Assembly (NCBI GenBank): GCA_013002105.1
Contig: JABDKS010000391.1
Coordinates: 1 to 14,111, forward strand
Direction of reading: 5' to 3'
Length of the DNA: 14,111 bases
From: Pirellulaceae bacterium
GTDB taxonomy: Bacteria > Planctomycetota > Planctomycetia > Pirellulales > Pirellulaceae
The translations under genes were made by a program, and so were the position numbers. Below the pieces are notes generated by a model. It worked only from the letters and a program-made list of their open reading frames with translations. It had not been told where the DNA came from and ran no database searches. Below, in pieces: positions 6,460-14,111 of this stretch (positions within the stretch are counted from its first letter, which is position 1; each line of letters begins with the position of its first letter).

Positions 6460-9400
6460 GTGCTACGTCGAATCATTGACTTGTCGCTCCAACATCGTTT
6501 CGCGGTCATCTTGTCCGTCTTTGTGTTAATCGCTGGCGGCGGCTACGCGCTTTCTCAGTTGGACATTGACGCGTTTCCAGATACCACTCCGATCATGGTG
6601 CAGGTCAACACGACCGCAGCATCGTTGGCACCCGAAGAAATCGAACGGCAAATCACCTATCCAATCGAACAATCACTCAGTGGATTGCCAGCACTGGAGA
6701 ACATTCGATCGGTTTCCAAGTTCGGCTTCTCGCAAGTCGTCGTCACATTCGCCGATGACACCGACATTTACTTCGCTCGCCAGGTCGTGGCAGAGCGATT
6801 GGCGACCGTCGAACTTCCTCAGAACGTCGGGCGTCCAAAGATGGGCCCTGTCGCAACCGGGCTCGGCGAAGTGTTTCATTACACGTTGACGTATCCAAAC
6901 ATTGATTTTACGCAGCTACCGGATGAACAGCGCCAACGTCTTTTGACACAGCTGCGCACAACCCACGATTGGATCGTCAAACCGCAATTAAGAACCGTCC
7001 CCGGCACCGCTGAAATCAATAGTTGGGGTGGATACGAAAAGCAGTTTCAAGTTCGCATTGATCCATCCAAGCTCGTCTCGCATGGCATCCCGTTCGGCGA
7101 AGTCATTACGGCACTGCAGGACAATAACCGCAACGTCGGCGGCGGCAACATTGACCGACTGGGCGAGATGCTGTTGGTGCAAGGATTGGGGCGGACGACC
7201 GACGAACGGCAGATTGAAAATATTGTCATTAAGGCTGTCGATGGCGTACCAGTGCTTGTCCGCGACGTAGCCGATGTCGAAATCGGTTTTGAAATTCGTC
7301 GCGGTGCGGTGACAGCGGACGGGCGGGGCGAAGCGGTGATGGGGCTCGGTTTCATGCTGATGGGTGAAAACACGCATCATTACACCGAGTCGCTCAAAGC
7401 AAAGCTTGCCGAAATCAAACCCAATTTGCCTAGCGGGATGACGCTGGTCACGATGTACGACCGCACCGAATTGGTCGATTCGGTGATCGACACCGTGCGA
7501 AAGAACCTATTCGAAGGCGGATTGCTGGTCATCGCCGTCCTGTTTTGTTTTCTTGGCAACCTACGTGCCGGATTGATCGTCGCACTGGCGATTCCGCTCT
7601 CGATGCTGTTCGCGTTCACGGGGATGTGGCGGTTTGGGATCGCCGCCAGTCTGCTCAGCCTGGGTGCGATCGACTTTGGCTTGGTGGTCGATAGCTCCGT
7701 CGTAATGGTCGAAAACTGCGTCCGCCACCTCGCGCAAGCCAATCCGCTTCGGCGCAGTCGGCTGGAGATCGTTCGCGACGCTGCGATCGAAGTACGCGGG
7801 CCAACGATGTTTGGTGAATTGATCATCATGATCGTTTACCTACCGATCCTGACGTTGGAAGGCGTCGAGGGAAAAATGTTTCGCCCGATGGCGCTGACCG
7901 TCGTTTTTGCCCTGGCTGGTTCGATGTTGATGTCGATGACTCTGATGCCGGTGCTGGCAAGCCTGGTGCTGCCCAAAAAAATATCCGAGCGCGAGCCGAT
8001 CTTGGTGCGTTTGCTCAAGTCCCTCTATCGACCCGTATTGCATTTTACGATGCACCAAAAATTCGCTGTCATCGGATTTGCACTCTGCGTTTTGATCATC
8101 GCGTTTGGAATGATCGCGCCCAACCTGGGCACGGAGTTCATGCCGCAACTTTCCGAAGGTGCCGTTGCGATCAACGTCGTACGCCTTGCCGGAACAGAAC
8201 TTGACGATTCGATCCGTTTCAATTCGCTCATCGAGCAAGCCATTTTGGATCGATTCCCCAACGAAGTCAGCCATGTTTGGAGTCGAATTGGATCAGCTGA
8301 AATCGCCACCGACCCGATGGGGCTCGAGTTGACCGACGTGTTCATCACACTACGTCCGCGGCGCGAGTGGCAACGAGCATCCACACAGATGCAACTGACG
8401 CGACAGATCGAACAAGCCCTGCGAGACTTGCCTGGGCAACGATTGGCGTACACGCAGCCGATCAAATTGCGAATGGATGAACTTGGCACCGGCAGTCGTG
8501 CGGACATTGCCGTCAAACTTTATGGCGACGATCTGGATACGCTCGCGGATGTGTCCCGCCAGATTGAACAAGTGTTGCTGACGGTCGACGGTGCCAAAGA
8601 CGTCGGGGCGACACAATTGACGGGTCAACCGATGCTGCAAATAAGAATTCGACAGGACGAAATCGCTCGCTATGGCATTCCCGCCGCGACGGTGTTGGAT
8701 GTAATCAAGGCGATCGGCAATCGGCCTGTCGGCGACGTCTTTCAAGGCCAATTGCGATTCCCGTTGACCGTGCGTTTGCCCGACAAGTATCGCAGCGACC
8801 CCGAATCAATCGCGGCCATTGAGATAACGACACCGCGAGGCGAACAGATTCCGCTCGGTCGCTTGGCGGACGTCAAAGTATCAACCGGGCCATCGCAAAT
8901 CGCCCGCGAGTGGGGCCAACGCCGCGTGACCGTTTCGGTCAACGTTCGCGGCCGCGACGTCGGTAGCTTCGTCGCCGAAGCGAGAGAAAGAATACGCGAG
9001 CAGGTGACGATGCCTTCGGCTCGGTACCACGTCCAGTTCGGTGGGCAGTTTGAACATCTGATTCGTGCTCGCCAGCGATTGCTGATCGTCGTACCCGTGG
9101 CGCTGGTGCTGATTTTCTCGCTTCTCTACGTGACGTACGGGAACCTGATCAACACGTTGCGTGTTTTCACAGGAATACCGTTCGCTTGGACGGGCGGCAT
9201 CATTGCACTGTGGCTGCGTGACATGCCGTTTTCGATATCCGCTGCCGTCGGTTTTGTAGCGTTGTCCGGCGTCGCTGTTTTGGATGACATGCTGCTGGTT
9301 TCGACGATCAGACAACTGCGTGCCCGCGGCCTCGCTTTGGAGAAAGCAGTCGAACAAGCCGCACTCACCCGACTGCGCCCCGTGTTGATGACCACCTTAG

Positions 9401-9624
9401 TCGCGGCACTCGGCTTTTTGCCGATGGCACTCAGTACGTCCATGGGTGCCGAGGTACAGCGTCCGTTGGCAACAGTGGTCATCGGCGGCGTGATCAGCGC
9501 GATGGTGATGTCGCTGTTGGTACTACGCGTGCTCTACATCGTCATCAAGGCGCCAACGGAATCAGAAGCAAACAAATCAGAATCGGTGCCCGCAGTTTCT
9601 GAGGCGATGGCACTGAGCGAATAG
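6460..9624 (+). CDS. CzcA/CusA family heavy-metal efflux RND pump
   Basis: At 1054 residues this is full length for the family (CzcA and CusA are about 1050). It is an inner-membrane, proton-driven antiporter exporting metal ions with an adaptor and outer-membrane channel. TM1 is about 14-33, followed by the conserved DIDAFPDTTP and the first porter domain. TM2-6 occupy roughly 345-520, TM7 about 533-552, then the second porter domain, with the last membrane block from about 873 to 1030. TM4 carries DFGLVVDSSVVMVEN with D405, D411 and E418, offset by three from the acidic residues D402/D408/E415 essential in CzcA. CusA-type pumps have a different TM4 signature. In the second porter domain RMDELGTG has E674 where, from memory, CusA has a methionine. 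Both points favour Zn/Co/Cd-type over Cu/Ag, though DSS replaces the usual DGA. It starts with GTG, 20 bases after the adaptor. A czcA or cusA symbol would overstate the substrate evidence. Confidence 0.95.
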   Translation: MLRRIIDLSLQHRFAVILSVFVLIAGGGYALSQLDIDAFPDTTPIMVQVNTTAASLAPEEIERQITYPIEQSLSGLPALENIRSVSKFGFSQVVVTFADDTDIYFARQVVAERLATVELPQNVGRPKMGPVATGLGEVFHYTLTYPNIDFTQLPDEQRQRLLTQLRTTHDWIVKPQLRTVPGTAEINSWGGYEKQFQVRIDPSKLVSHGIPFGEVITALQDNNRNVGGGNIDRLGEMLLVQGLGRTTDERQIENIVIKAVDGVPVLVRDVADVEIGFEIRRGAVTADGRGEAVMGLGFMLMGENTHHYTESLKAKLAEIKPNLPSGMTLVTMYDRTELVDSVIDTVRKNLFEGGLLVIAVLFCFLGNLRAGLIVALAIPLSMLFAFTGMWRFGIAASLLSLGAIDFGLVVDSSVVMVENCVRHLAQANPLRRSRLEIVRDAAIEVRGPTMFGELIIMIVYLPILTLEGVEGKMFRPMALTVVFALAGSMLMSMTLMPVLASLVLPKKISEREPILVRLLKSLYRPVLHFTMHQKFAVIGFALCVLIIAFGMIAPNLGTEFMPQLSEGAVAINVVRLAGTELDDSIRFNSLIEQAILDRFPNEVSHVWSRIGSAEIATDPMGLELTDVFITLRPRREWQRASTQMQLTRQIEQALRDLPGQRLAYTQPIKLRMDELGTGSRADIAVKLYGDDLDTLADVSRQIEQVLLTVDGAKDVGATQLTGQPMLQIRIRQDEIARYGIPAATVLDVIKAIGNRPVGDVFQGQLRFPLTVRLPDKYRSDPESIAAIEITTPRGEQIPLGRLADVKVSTGPSQIAREWGQRRVTVSVNVRGRDVGSFVAEARERIREQVTMPSARYHVQFGGQFEHLIRARQRLLIVVPVALVLIFSLLYVTYGNLINTLRVFTGIPFAWTGGIIALWLRDMPFSISAAVGFVALSGVAVLDDMLLVSTIRQLRARGLALEKAVEQAALTRLRPVLMTTLVAALGFLPMALSTSMGAEVQRPLATVVIGGVISAMVMSLLVLRVLYIVIKAPTESEANKSESVPAVSEAMALSE

Positions 9625-9702
9625 TTACCCAACGAACGTTCCACAACATGGCACAGAGTCGTTCTGATGCCGACGCTCGTTGATTGTTAGGGAGATGTTA
9701 GA

Positions 9703-10104
9703 ATGCGATTGATTTTTTCGACTTTGTTAGTTGCTCAATTGGGACTGGGAGCGTTTTGCCTATCCGGCTGTGGTTCGACCGAAACGGCCGCACCACCCGC
9801 GACCGCTGACAACCCCAACCATGACGGCGAACATGGCAGTCACGACCATGCAACAGAGGGAGCACATGCGAGTTCTGATCATGATCACGGCGGTTGGTGG
9901 TGCACCGAGCACGGTGTGCCCGAAGGCGAATGCGCGTTGTGCGATACGTCATTGGTCTCGGGTTTCAAGGAGAAGGCAGACTGGTGCGACGAGCATAATC
10001 GACCGGAGTCGCAATGCTTCACTTGCAATCCGGAAAACTTCGCCAAGTTCGCCGCGCGATACGAGGCCAAGTTTGGTCATCAACCGCCAGAGCCGACGGA
10101 ATAG
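9703..10104 (+). CDS. His/Cys-rich lipoprotein, putative periplasmic metal-binding protein
   Basis: The 133-residue product begins with a lipoprotein signal whose lipobox LSGC places the lipidated Cys at 23. A flexible His-rich stretch follows (H40, H44, H47, H49, H55, H60, H62). Two copies of the motif also found in the upstream adaptor come next: C67-x2-H70-GVPE-x2-C77-x2-C80 and C95-x2-H98-x6-C105-x2-C108, about 28 residues apart. A short helix (FAKFAARYEAKFG) closes the protein. I know no named family. The ligand set suggests a divalent-metal buffer or chaperone tethered to a membrane, and the position between an RND pump and a P-type ATPase supports a role in metal export. AGGGAG at 9689-9694 sits 8 bases before ATG 9703, the best ribosome site in the cluster. 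It starts 78 bases after the pump. The role is inferred; lipidation and motifs are seen directly. Confidence 0.85.
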   Translation: MRLIFSTLLVAQLGLGAFCLSGCGSTETAAPPATADNPNHDGEHGSHDHATEGAHASSDHDHGGWWCTEHGVPEGECALCDTSLVSGFKEKADWCDEHNRPESQCFTCNPENFAKFAARYEAKFGHQPPEPTE

Positions 10105-10226
10105 GCGGTCGCACAATCGCTTTGACAAAATCGATGGCGCGCAGCGTGCCGTGTCTGCACACGCGCCTCCCGCCGTCGGTGTTTTGACGTATCGATGGTC
10201 CTCCACCTATCGCCATCTTTTTCTGT

Positions 10227-12365
10227 ATGGATGAGTCTCCACAGATCGAACTACGCATCCACGGGCTGGATTGCGCCGAAGAGATCTCGCTGTTGAAACG
10301 AGAGCTCGTTCCGCTATTGGGTGATGACGAGCGGCTTGGATTTGACCTGCTTGGTGGAAAGCTGACCATCGACACTTCGTCGACCGATATCACGCAAGCC
10401 GACCTGATGGCCGCGATCGCGAAAACCGGACTCAGCGCCGAAGCTTGGCAGGACGATTCGCAGACACGAGACGTTCGGCCGTTCTGGCAGCGGCATCGGC
10501 GGGTCATCCTCACGGCCCTTAGCGGGCTGTTTGGGCTAGCCGGTTTGCTCACTCAGCTGCTGATTCATGATGCAGCAAAACCGGTTCCGCTGGCAGCGGT
10601 TGTGTTGTATGTCGTCGCCATGCTGTCCGGATTGAGTCTTGTGCTGCCAAAAGCCTGGCGATCCTTGATGTCGCTACGCCCCGACATGAATCTGTTGATG
10701 TCGGTGGCGGTCCTCGGCGCCGCATCGATTGGGGAATGGTTCGAGGGTGCAACCGTGGCGTTCCTGTTTTCGTTTTCGTTGCTGCTGGAATCATGGAGCG
10801 TGGGTCGGGCTCGACGAGCGATCGCTTCTTTGATGGATCTTTCGCCGCCAATCGCCCATGTCCGACGTAGCGATGCGGACATGCAAGACTTGCCGCCCGC
10901 CGAAGTTGCTGTCGGGTCGATACTGATCGTCCGTCCCGGCGAGAAAATTCCGCTTGACGGACGAATCGTCACAGGCAGCAGTGGTGTCGACCAAGCACCG
11001 ATCACTGGCGAAAGCGTGCCGGTGGAAAAAGAAGTCGACGATGAAGTTTTCGCTGGAACCATCAACGGCGATGGCTTGCTGGAGATCCAAAGCACCAAAG
11101 CGGCCGACGACACCACGCTCGCCCGTATCATCAAAATGGTCGGCGATGCGAACTCCAAGCGGGCACCATCGGAGAAGTGGGTCGAAAAATTTGCCGCCAT
11201 CTACACGCCAGTCGTGATGGTCGCCGCCATGGGGATTCTGGTCGTGCCGCCGCTCGCCTTTGGCGGCGACTGGTCGCAATGGCTGTATCGTTCTCTCGTG
11301 TTGTTGGTAATTGCCTGCCCCTGTGCCCTGGTCATCTCCACGCCCGTCAGCGTGGTGGCCGCCCTAGCCTCCGCCGCGAGAAATGGTGTACTGATCAAAG
11401 GCGGTGTGTTCATCGAATTGCCATCGCAACTGAAAGCCATTGCGATGGACAAGACCGGCACGTTGACTCAGGGCAGGCCCGCCGTCGTCGATGTCATTCC
11501 ACTTAACGGACATGACGACGCGGAGCTGCTGACACGCGCGGCCGCATTGGAATCAAACAGCAATCACCCACTGGCCCGCGCGATTGTTGCAGAAACGCAA
11601 CGGCGTGCGATGACGATCCCAACGGCCGATCAGTTCCAGATCATCCCGGGCAAAGGTGCGTCTGGGTCGATTGATGGCAAAACTTATTGGCTGGGCTCGC
11701 GTCGCTACTTGAAGCAGCGTCAGCAAGAAACTCAGCAGGTACATGAACAAATCGAAGCGATGCAACAAGCTGGGCAGACCGTTGTTGTCGTCGGGAACGA
11801 TCAGCACGTTTGTGGATTCATCACGCTTGCCGATGCGATTCGCGATGAGAGCCGTGATGTGATCAGGCAGCTTCACGATGCGGGCGTCCAGCACGTTGTC
11901 ATGCTGACCGGTGATCATGCGGGAACTGCCAAGACGATCGCTCAACAAGCCGGCATCGACGAATTCCATGCGGAACTTCTGCCAGAGGACAAAGTCGCTG
12001 CGGTCGAAAAACTAGTCGCAGAGCACCGATACGTTGCCATGATCGGCGACGGCGTCAATGATGCTCCAGCTCTGGCCCGCGCGTCGTTGGGAATGGCCAT
12101 GGGTGCGGCAGGTAGTGATGCCGCGATCGAAACCGCCGACATCGCTTTGATGTCGGACGACCTTTCCAAACTGCCGTGGCTGATTCATCATTCACGTAAA
12201 ACGCTGCGCATCATCCGTCAGAACATCGGATTCTCTTTAGTCGTGAAGATAGTTTTTGTGATTCTCACCTTTGTCGGCTACGCATCATTGTGGGCCGCCA
12301 TCGCTGCTGACATGGGCGCCTCGTTGCTGGTCATCGGCAACGGTTTGAGACTGCTGAAATCGTAA
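10227..12365 (+). CDS. Heavy-metal P1B-type ATPase, Zn/Cd/Pb class (ZntA/CadA-like)
   Basis: This 712-residue protein would couple ATP hydrolysis to movement of metal from cytoplasm to periplasm. An N-terminal HMA-like domain (about 5-75) carries GLDCAEE, with C16 but Glu where the second Cys of the usual CxxC would be. Membrane segments start near 95. The catalytic signatures are all present: TGES at 260-263, the transport-site CPC at 364-366, phosphorylated D408 in DKTGT, the HP pair H447-P448, and GDGVND from 607. D695 in the last membrane segment (ADMGASLLVIGNGLRLL) is the Asp characteristic of Zn/Cd/Pb pumps such as ZntA, where Cu pumps have other residues. Length and order are complete. 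The start ATG has almost no ribosome site, and an in-frame stop at 10185-10187 with no other start between excludes a longer form. It follows the lipoprotein by 122 bases and may share its transcript or have its own promoter. Confidence 0.95.
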   Translation: MDESPQIELRIHGLDCAEEISLLKRELVPLLGDDERLGFDLLGGKLTIDTSSTDITQADLMAAIAKTGLSAEAWQDDSQTRDVRPFWQRHRRVILTALSGLFGLAGLLTQLLIHDAAKPVPLAAVVLYVVAMLSGLSLVLPKAWRSLMSLRPDMNLLMSVAVLGAASIGEWFEGATVAFLFSFSLLLESWSVGRARRAIASLMDLSPPIAHVRRSDADMQDLPPAEVAVGSILIVRPGEKIPLDGRIVTGSSGVDQAPITGESVPVEKEVDDEVFAGTINGDGLLEIQSTKAADDTTLARIIKMVGDANSKRAPSEKWVEKFAAIYTPVVMVAAMGILVVPPLAFGGDWSQWLYRSLVLLVIACPCALVISTPVSVVAALASAARNGVLIKGGVFIELPSQLKAIAMDKTGTLTQGRPAVVDVIPLNGHDDAELLTRAAALESNSNHPLARAIVAETQRRAMTIPTADQFQIIPGKGASGSIDGKTYWLGSRRYLKQRQQETQQVHEQIEAMQQAGQTVVVVGNDQHVCGFITLADAIRDESRDVIRQLHDAGVQHVVMLTGDHAGTAKTIAQQAGIDEFHAELLPEDKVAAVEKLVAEHRYVAMIGDGVNDAPALARASLGMAMGAAGSDAAIETADIALMSDDLSKLPWLIHHSRKTLRIIRQNIGFSLVVKIVFVILTFVGYASLWAAIAADMGASLLVIGNGLRLLKS

Positions 12366-12522
12366 CTGCTGACGAGGTCGATGCGTCTGACAAGATGTCG
12401 CGAATACTTACCGCAAAATGCCAGTAACGACCATCGTTGCCCAGCAAACCGCCTCGCTTTTGCCAAGCGATCCAAACCGAAACGGCACCGTCGACCAACC
12501 CAACACACGCGGCGTTCAACGA

Positions 12523-13209
12523 CTATTGGGGTGTCGGCGGATCATCGCACCAGACGTTCAACGTCGCTTTGTTCTGCAGTAGATCAATGTTTCGAACCTG
12601 AACCTTGACGATGTTCATCCCGGTACGCGCTCGCAAGTCGGCCAGCAGTGCTTCTCGATGCTCGCGCCCGAGCCATTCGAGCTTGTCGTATTCCAATGTG
12701 TATTTATTTTGCTTTCCAAGGGCATTTCCACTGCCTTTCCCGCTTCCTTTCCCATTCCCTTTGCCATTCTTCTTCGCCGGCGTCGGCAAGATTCTGCCCA
12801 CAATCCGTTCCTTCAACATTGCGGCAGAAAAAATCAACAGGTTCACCAGCGCGATCTCGGCATAACTCGTCTTTTTATTGGACAAAGAATTGATGACTGC
12901 AATTCCGATCACAATGAATAAATACGTCATCTCTTTTGCCCGAATCGCATCCGTTCGATAACGCAGCACACCAAAGATCGCGAATAGACCCAGCGCCATC
13001 CCGATATCCAGCTCCAGTTTCTTCAATGTAAAGCAGATGAAGAACACGGTCACATTCATCATCACCGCGGTGAATGCGAACTCTCTCTCCCGCTGACTGG
13101 GGTAAATTGCGAAGGCAACGATCAACGACAGGAAGAAAAGGTTGATCGCAAAACGGACGAGCAACTTGTAGACGTCGTCGTCGTAAAGCGGGATTTCCAT
13201 AAATTCCAT
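12523..13209 (-). CDS. DUF4956 family membrane protein
   Basis: The 228-residue protein has about five hydrophobic segments (roughly 16-37, 44-62, 68-83, 92-108, 115-131). In the centre is the DUF4956 hallmark: LGLFAIFGVLRYRTDAIRAKEMTYLF, read in two parts at 73-87 and 88-98. A Lys/Gly/Ser-rich linker (147-167, built of GKGN/GKGS units) separates the membrane part from a soluble C-terminal domain (YDKLEWLG, then LLADLRARTGMNI, then VRNIDLLQNKATLNVW), also typical of the family. The function is unknown; from memory, relatives often sit next to polyphosphate-polymerase (VTC) or CotH genes, neither of which is here. The start at 13209 (or Met at 13200) is preferred over an in-frame start at 13308, because the extra 33 residues are not family-like. 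It converges on the P-type ATPase gene, leaving 157 bases in which I see no clear terminator hairpin. Confidence 0.85.
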   Translation of the reverse strand: MEFMEIPLYDDDVYKLLVRFAINLFFLSLIVAFAIYPSQREREFAFTAVMMNVTVFFICFTLKKLELDIGMALGLFAIFGVLRYRTDAIRAKEMTYLFIVIGIAVINSLSNKKTSYAEIALVNLLIFSAAMLKERIVGRILPTPAKKNGKGNGKGSGKGSGNALGKQNKYTLEYDKLEWLGREHREALLADLRARTGMNIVKVQVRNIDLLQNKATLNVWCDDPPTPQ

Positions 13210-13749
13210 AGAAGGCCAATTCAGTAAGGCGCCAATTCGTGCATGGGAATATCGTCCGATTGAGTCTAATTGGTCAGACGCAGTGCTCGAGGAGCATTGG
13301 AAAGACAAATGGACACAATGAGTGTCAGTTTAGTGCTTTCTGCGCAAGCTGGCAGCGGGCTGAGTTGACAGATCCTAACGGCAACTCTTTCGGCCGACGC
13401 AAAACACGTCCGCAGCGAATCGGCTAACTGGACAGTGCCGCTTTTCATTAGCCGATCGGCGTTAGCCGCGGTTGTTTTCGCAACGAACCGCAGCTATCGG
13501 GACGGGAAAACACAGCGTTCTGATCCCTAAGTGGCGCTGTCCAGCTAAGCTCGACTGCACAACGAACAACGACGCATCCAACAAGCGGTGCGTCCTATCG
13601 TGTTCGCATTCGATTCATTGTAAACAGCGACGCGAAAGCAATAAAACCGCGACTCAATCAAACCGGCCATCTCCTGGGAGAATTGCGAACGTTACGATAC
13701 TAGAGTGTCGCTTAGGACGGCAACTTTCATCTCCATCTGAGTGATTCCC
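13210..13749. other. Non-coding divergent intergenic region
   Basis: No supportable gene lies in these 540 bases. Short open frames on both strands have no motif or ribosome site. The region must hold the promoters of the DUF4956 gene (leftward) and the DUF1598 gene (rightward). Its main content is the inverted-repeat element at 13420-13550, described separately. Confidence 0.55.
13420..13550. repeat. Nested inverted-repeat element (REP/MITE-like or structured RNA)
   Basis: Outer arms at 13422-13443 and 13529-13550 are reverse complements at 17 of 22 positions, and two of the mismatches would be G-U pairs in RNA. Inside lie TCGGCTAA (13420-13427) paired with TTAGCCGA (13448-13455), the perfect palindrome GCCGATCGGC (13451-13460), and a hairpin at 13468-13491 (GCGGTT/AACCGC plus GTT/AAC with one bulge and a five-base loop). 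Only one copy is in the window, so whether it is a genomic repeat cannot be shown here. The TTAGCCGATCGGCGTTAGCC wording resembles palindromic intergenic repeats I recall from planctomycete genomes; that is memory, not a search. Confidence 0.5.
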
Positions 13750-14111
13750 ATGCGTGCATTTGCTGTTTTTGCTCTCGCGGTCGCGGCGTCAATGGTCTCT
13801 GCACAAGACAATGCCAATTTTGCGCAGCCGATCGCGACGACGGTCCAGTTGCCGACCTTTGGCGTTTCCTTTGACGCCAACGGCGTATTGCAGGCGACCT
13901 TGCACACCGATCTGACAGGTCAGTTGATGGCCCATCGACTGGCCGCCGCCGGCGCTGTGTTGCCCGGCAACCTTGCGCGGCCGTCGAAGCAGAGGAAGGT
14001 GTCAGTTGTTCGCTTGCAACGCGCCATGAGTGATCTCGTTGACGATGGCAACGAACCCACGGTCGTCATGCAAAAACTGGCTGGACTGACGCGAATCACG
14101 TCGATCTTTTG
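13750..14111 (+). CDS. DUF1598-like secreted protein, 5' part, cut by the window end
   Basis: The reading frame opens at ATG 13750 and is still open at the window end, giving the first 120 residues. Residues 1-18 (MRAFAVFALAVAASMVSA) form a signal peptide with a likely cut before QDN. The mature part has the layout I associate with planctomycete DUF1598 proteins. A GV-x-FDANGVLQA strand (38-50) is followed by a helix with alternating Ala and Leu. Then comes LPGNLARPSKQRKVSVVRLQ (71-90), the family's 'RKVS..RL' signature, and finally MQKLAGLTRITSIF (107-120). The function of the family is unknown. GAGTGA lies close upstream of the start but is a weak ribosome site. The family call is by recognition and fairly sure; the C-terminus is not visible. 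Confidence 0.75.
   Translation, partial: MRAFAVFALAVAASMVSAQDNANFAQPIATTVQLPTFGVSFDANGVLQATLHTDLTGQLMAHRLAAAGAVLPGNLARPSKQRKVSVVRLQRAMSDLVDDGNEPTVVMQKLAGLTRITSIF

Noticed and set aside
8881..9357. Long minus-strand open frames inside the RND gene, and others antisense to the ATPase and adaptor
   Set aside because: They mirror a strongly coding plus strand and carry no recognisable domains.
6460..9624. Copper/silver (CusA) assignment of the RND pump
   Set aside because: TM4 has the DFG..D..VEN pattern of divalent-metal pumps, and the porter-domain position checked is Glu rather than Met.
13239..13744. Short open frames in the gap before the DUF1598 gene
   Set aside because: They cross the inverted-repeat element and have no motif, start context or plausible composition.

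Overview
The window looks like a chromosomal segment of a planctomycete, probably Pirellulaceae (Rhodopirellula-like). This is an inference from content, not from a marker gene. The right edge carries a DUF1598-type secreted protein, a family I associate with planctomycetes. The left part has a secreted DUF1579 protein and a secreted dienelactone-hydrolase remnant of a type common there. G+C appears moderate, and Shine-Dalgarno sequences are weak or irregular.

Layout. Positions 1-572 hold no gene I can support. A secreted DUF1579-like protein (573-1082, +) is followed by the 3' remnant of a minus-strand dienelactone hydrolase (1172-1560), which is frameshifted and lacks its 5' half. Next is a minus-strand secreted protein (1632-3644) with a phosphohistidine-like domain followed by a PEP/pyruvate-binding (ATP-grasp) domain, the order seen in glucan water dikinases. 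Its 5' leader carries a 15-bp tandem repeat (3700-3774).

The centre (4227-12365, all +) is a heavy-metal efflux cluster: a small Cys-rich exported protein, an RND periplasmic adaptor, a CzcA-type RND pump, a His/Cys-rich lipoprotein, and a Zn/Cd/Pb-type P1B-ATPase. Genes are separated by 20-130 nt and no opposing gene intervenes. A plausible promoter lies at 4158-4187. No outer-membrane channel (CzcC/CusC) and no metal regulator (MerR, ArsR, CsoR or two-component) is in the window.

The most interesting feature is a duplicated short motif, C-x2-H-G-V-P-E-x2-C-x2-C and variants. It occurs twice just after the membrane anchor of the adaptor and twice in the separate lipoprotein. A working model (inference) is that the ATPase moves divalent metal from cytoplasm to periplasm, the Cys/His-rich exported proteins buffer or hand it over, and the adaptor/RND pair expels it.

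The right part has a convergent DUF4956 membrane protein (12523-13209, -), a non-coding stretch with a nested inverted-repeat element (13420-13550), and the start of a DUF1598 protein (13750 to the window end, +). All family names were assigned by reading sequence motifs; no database search was run.
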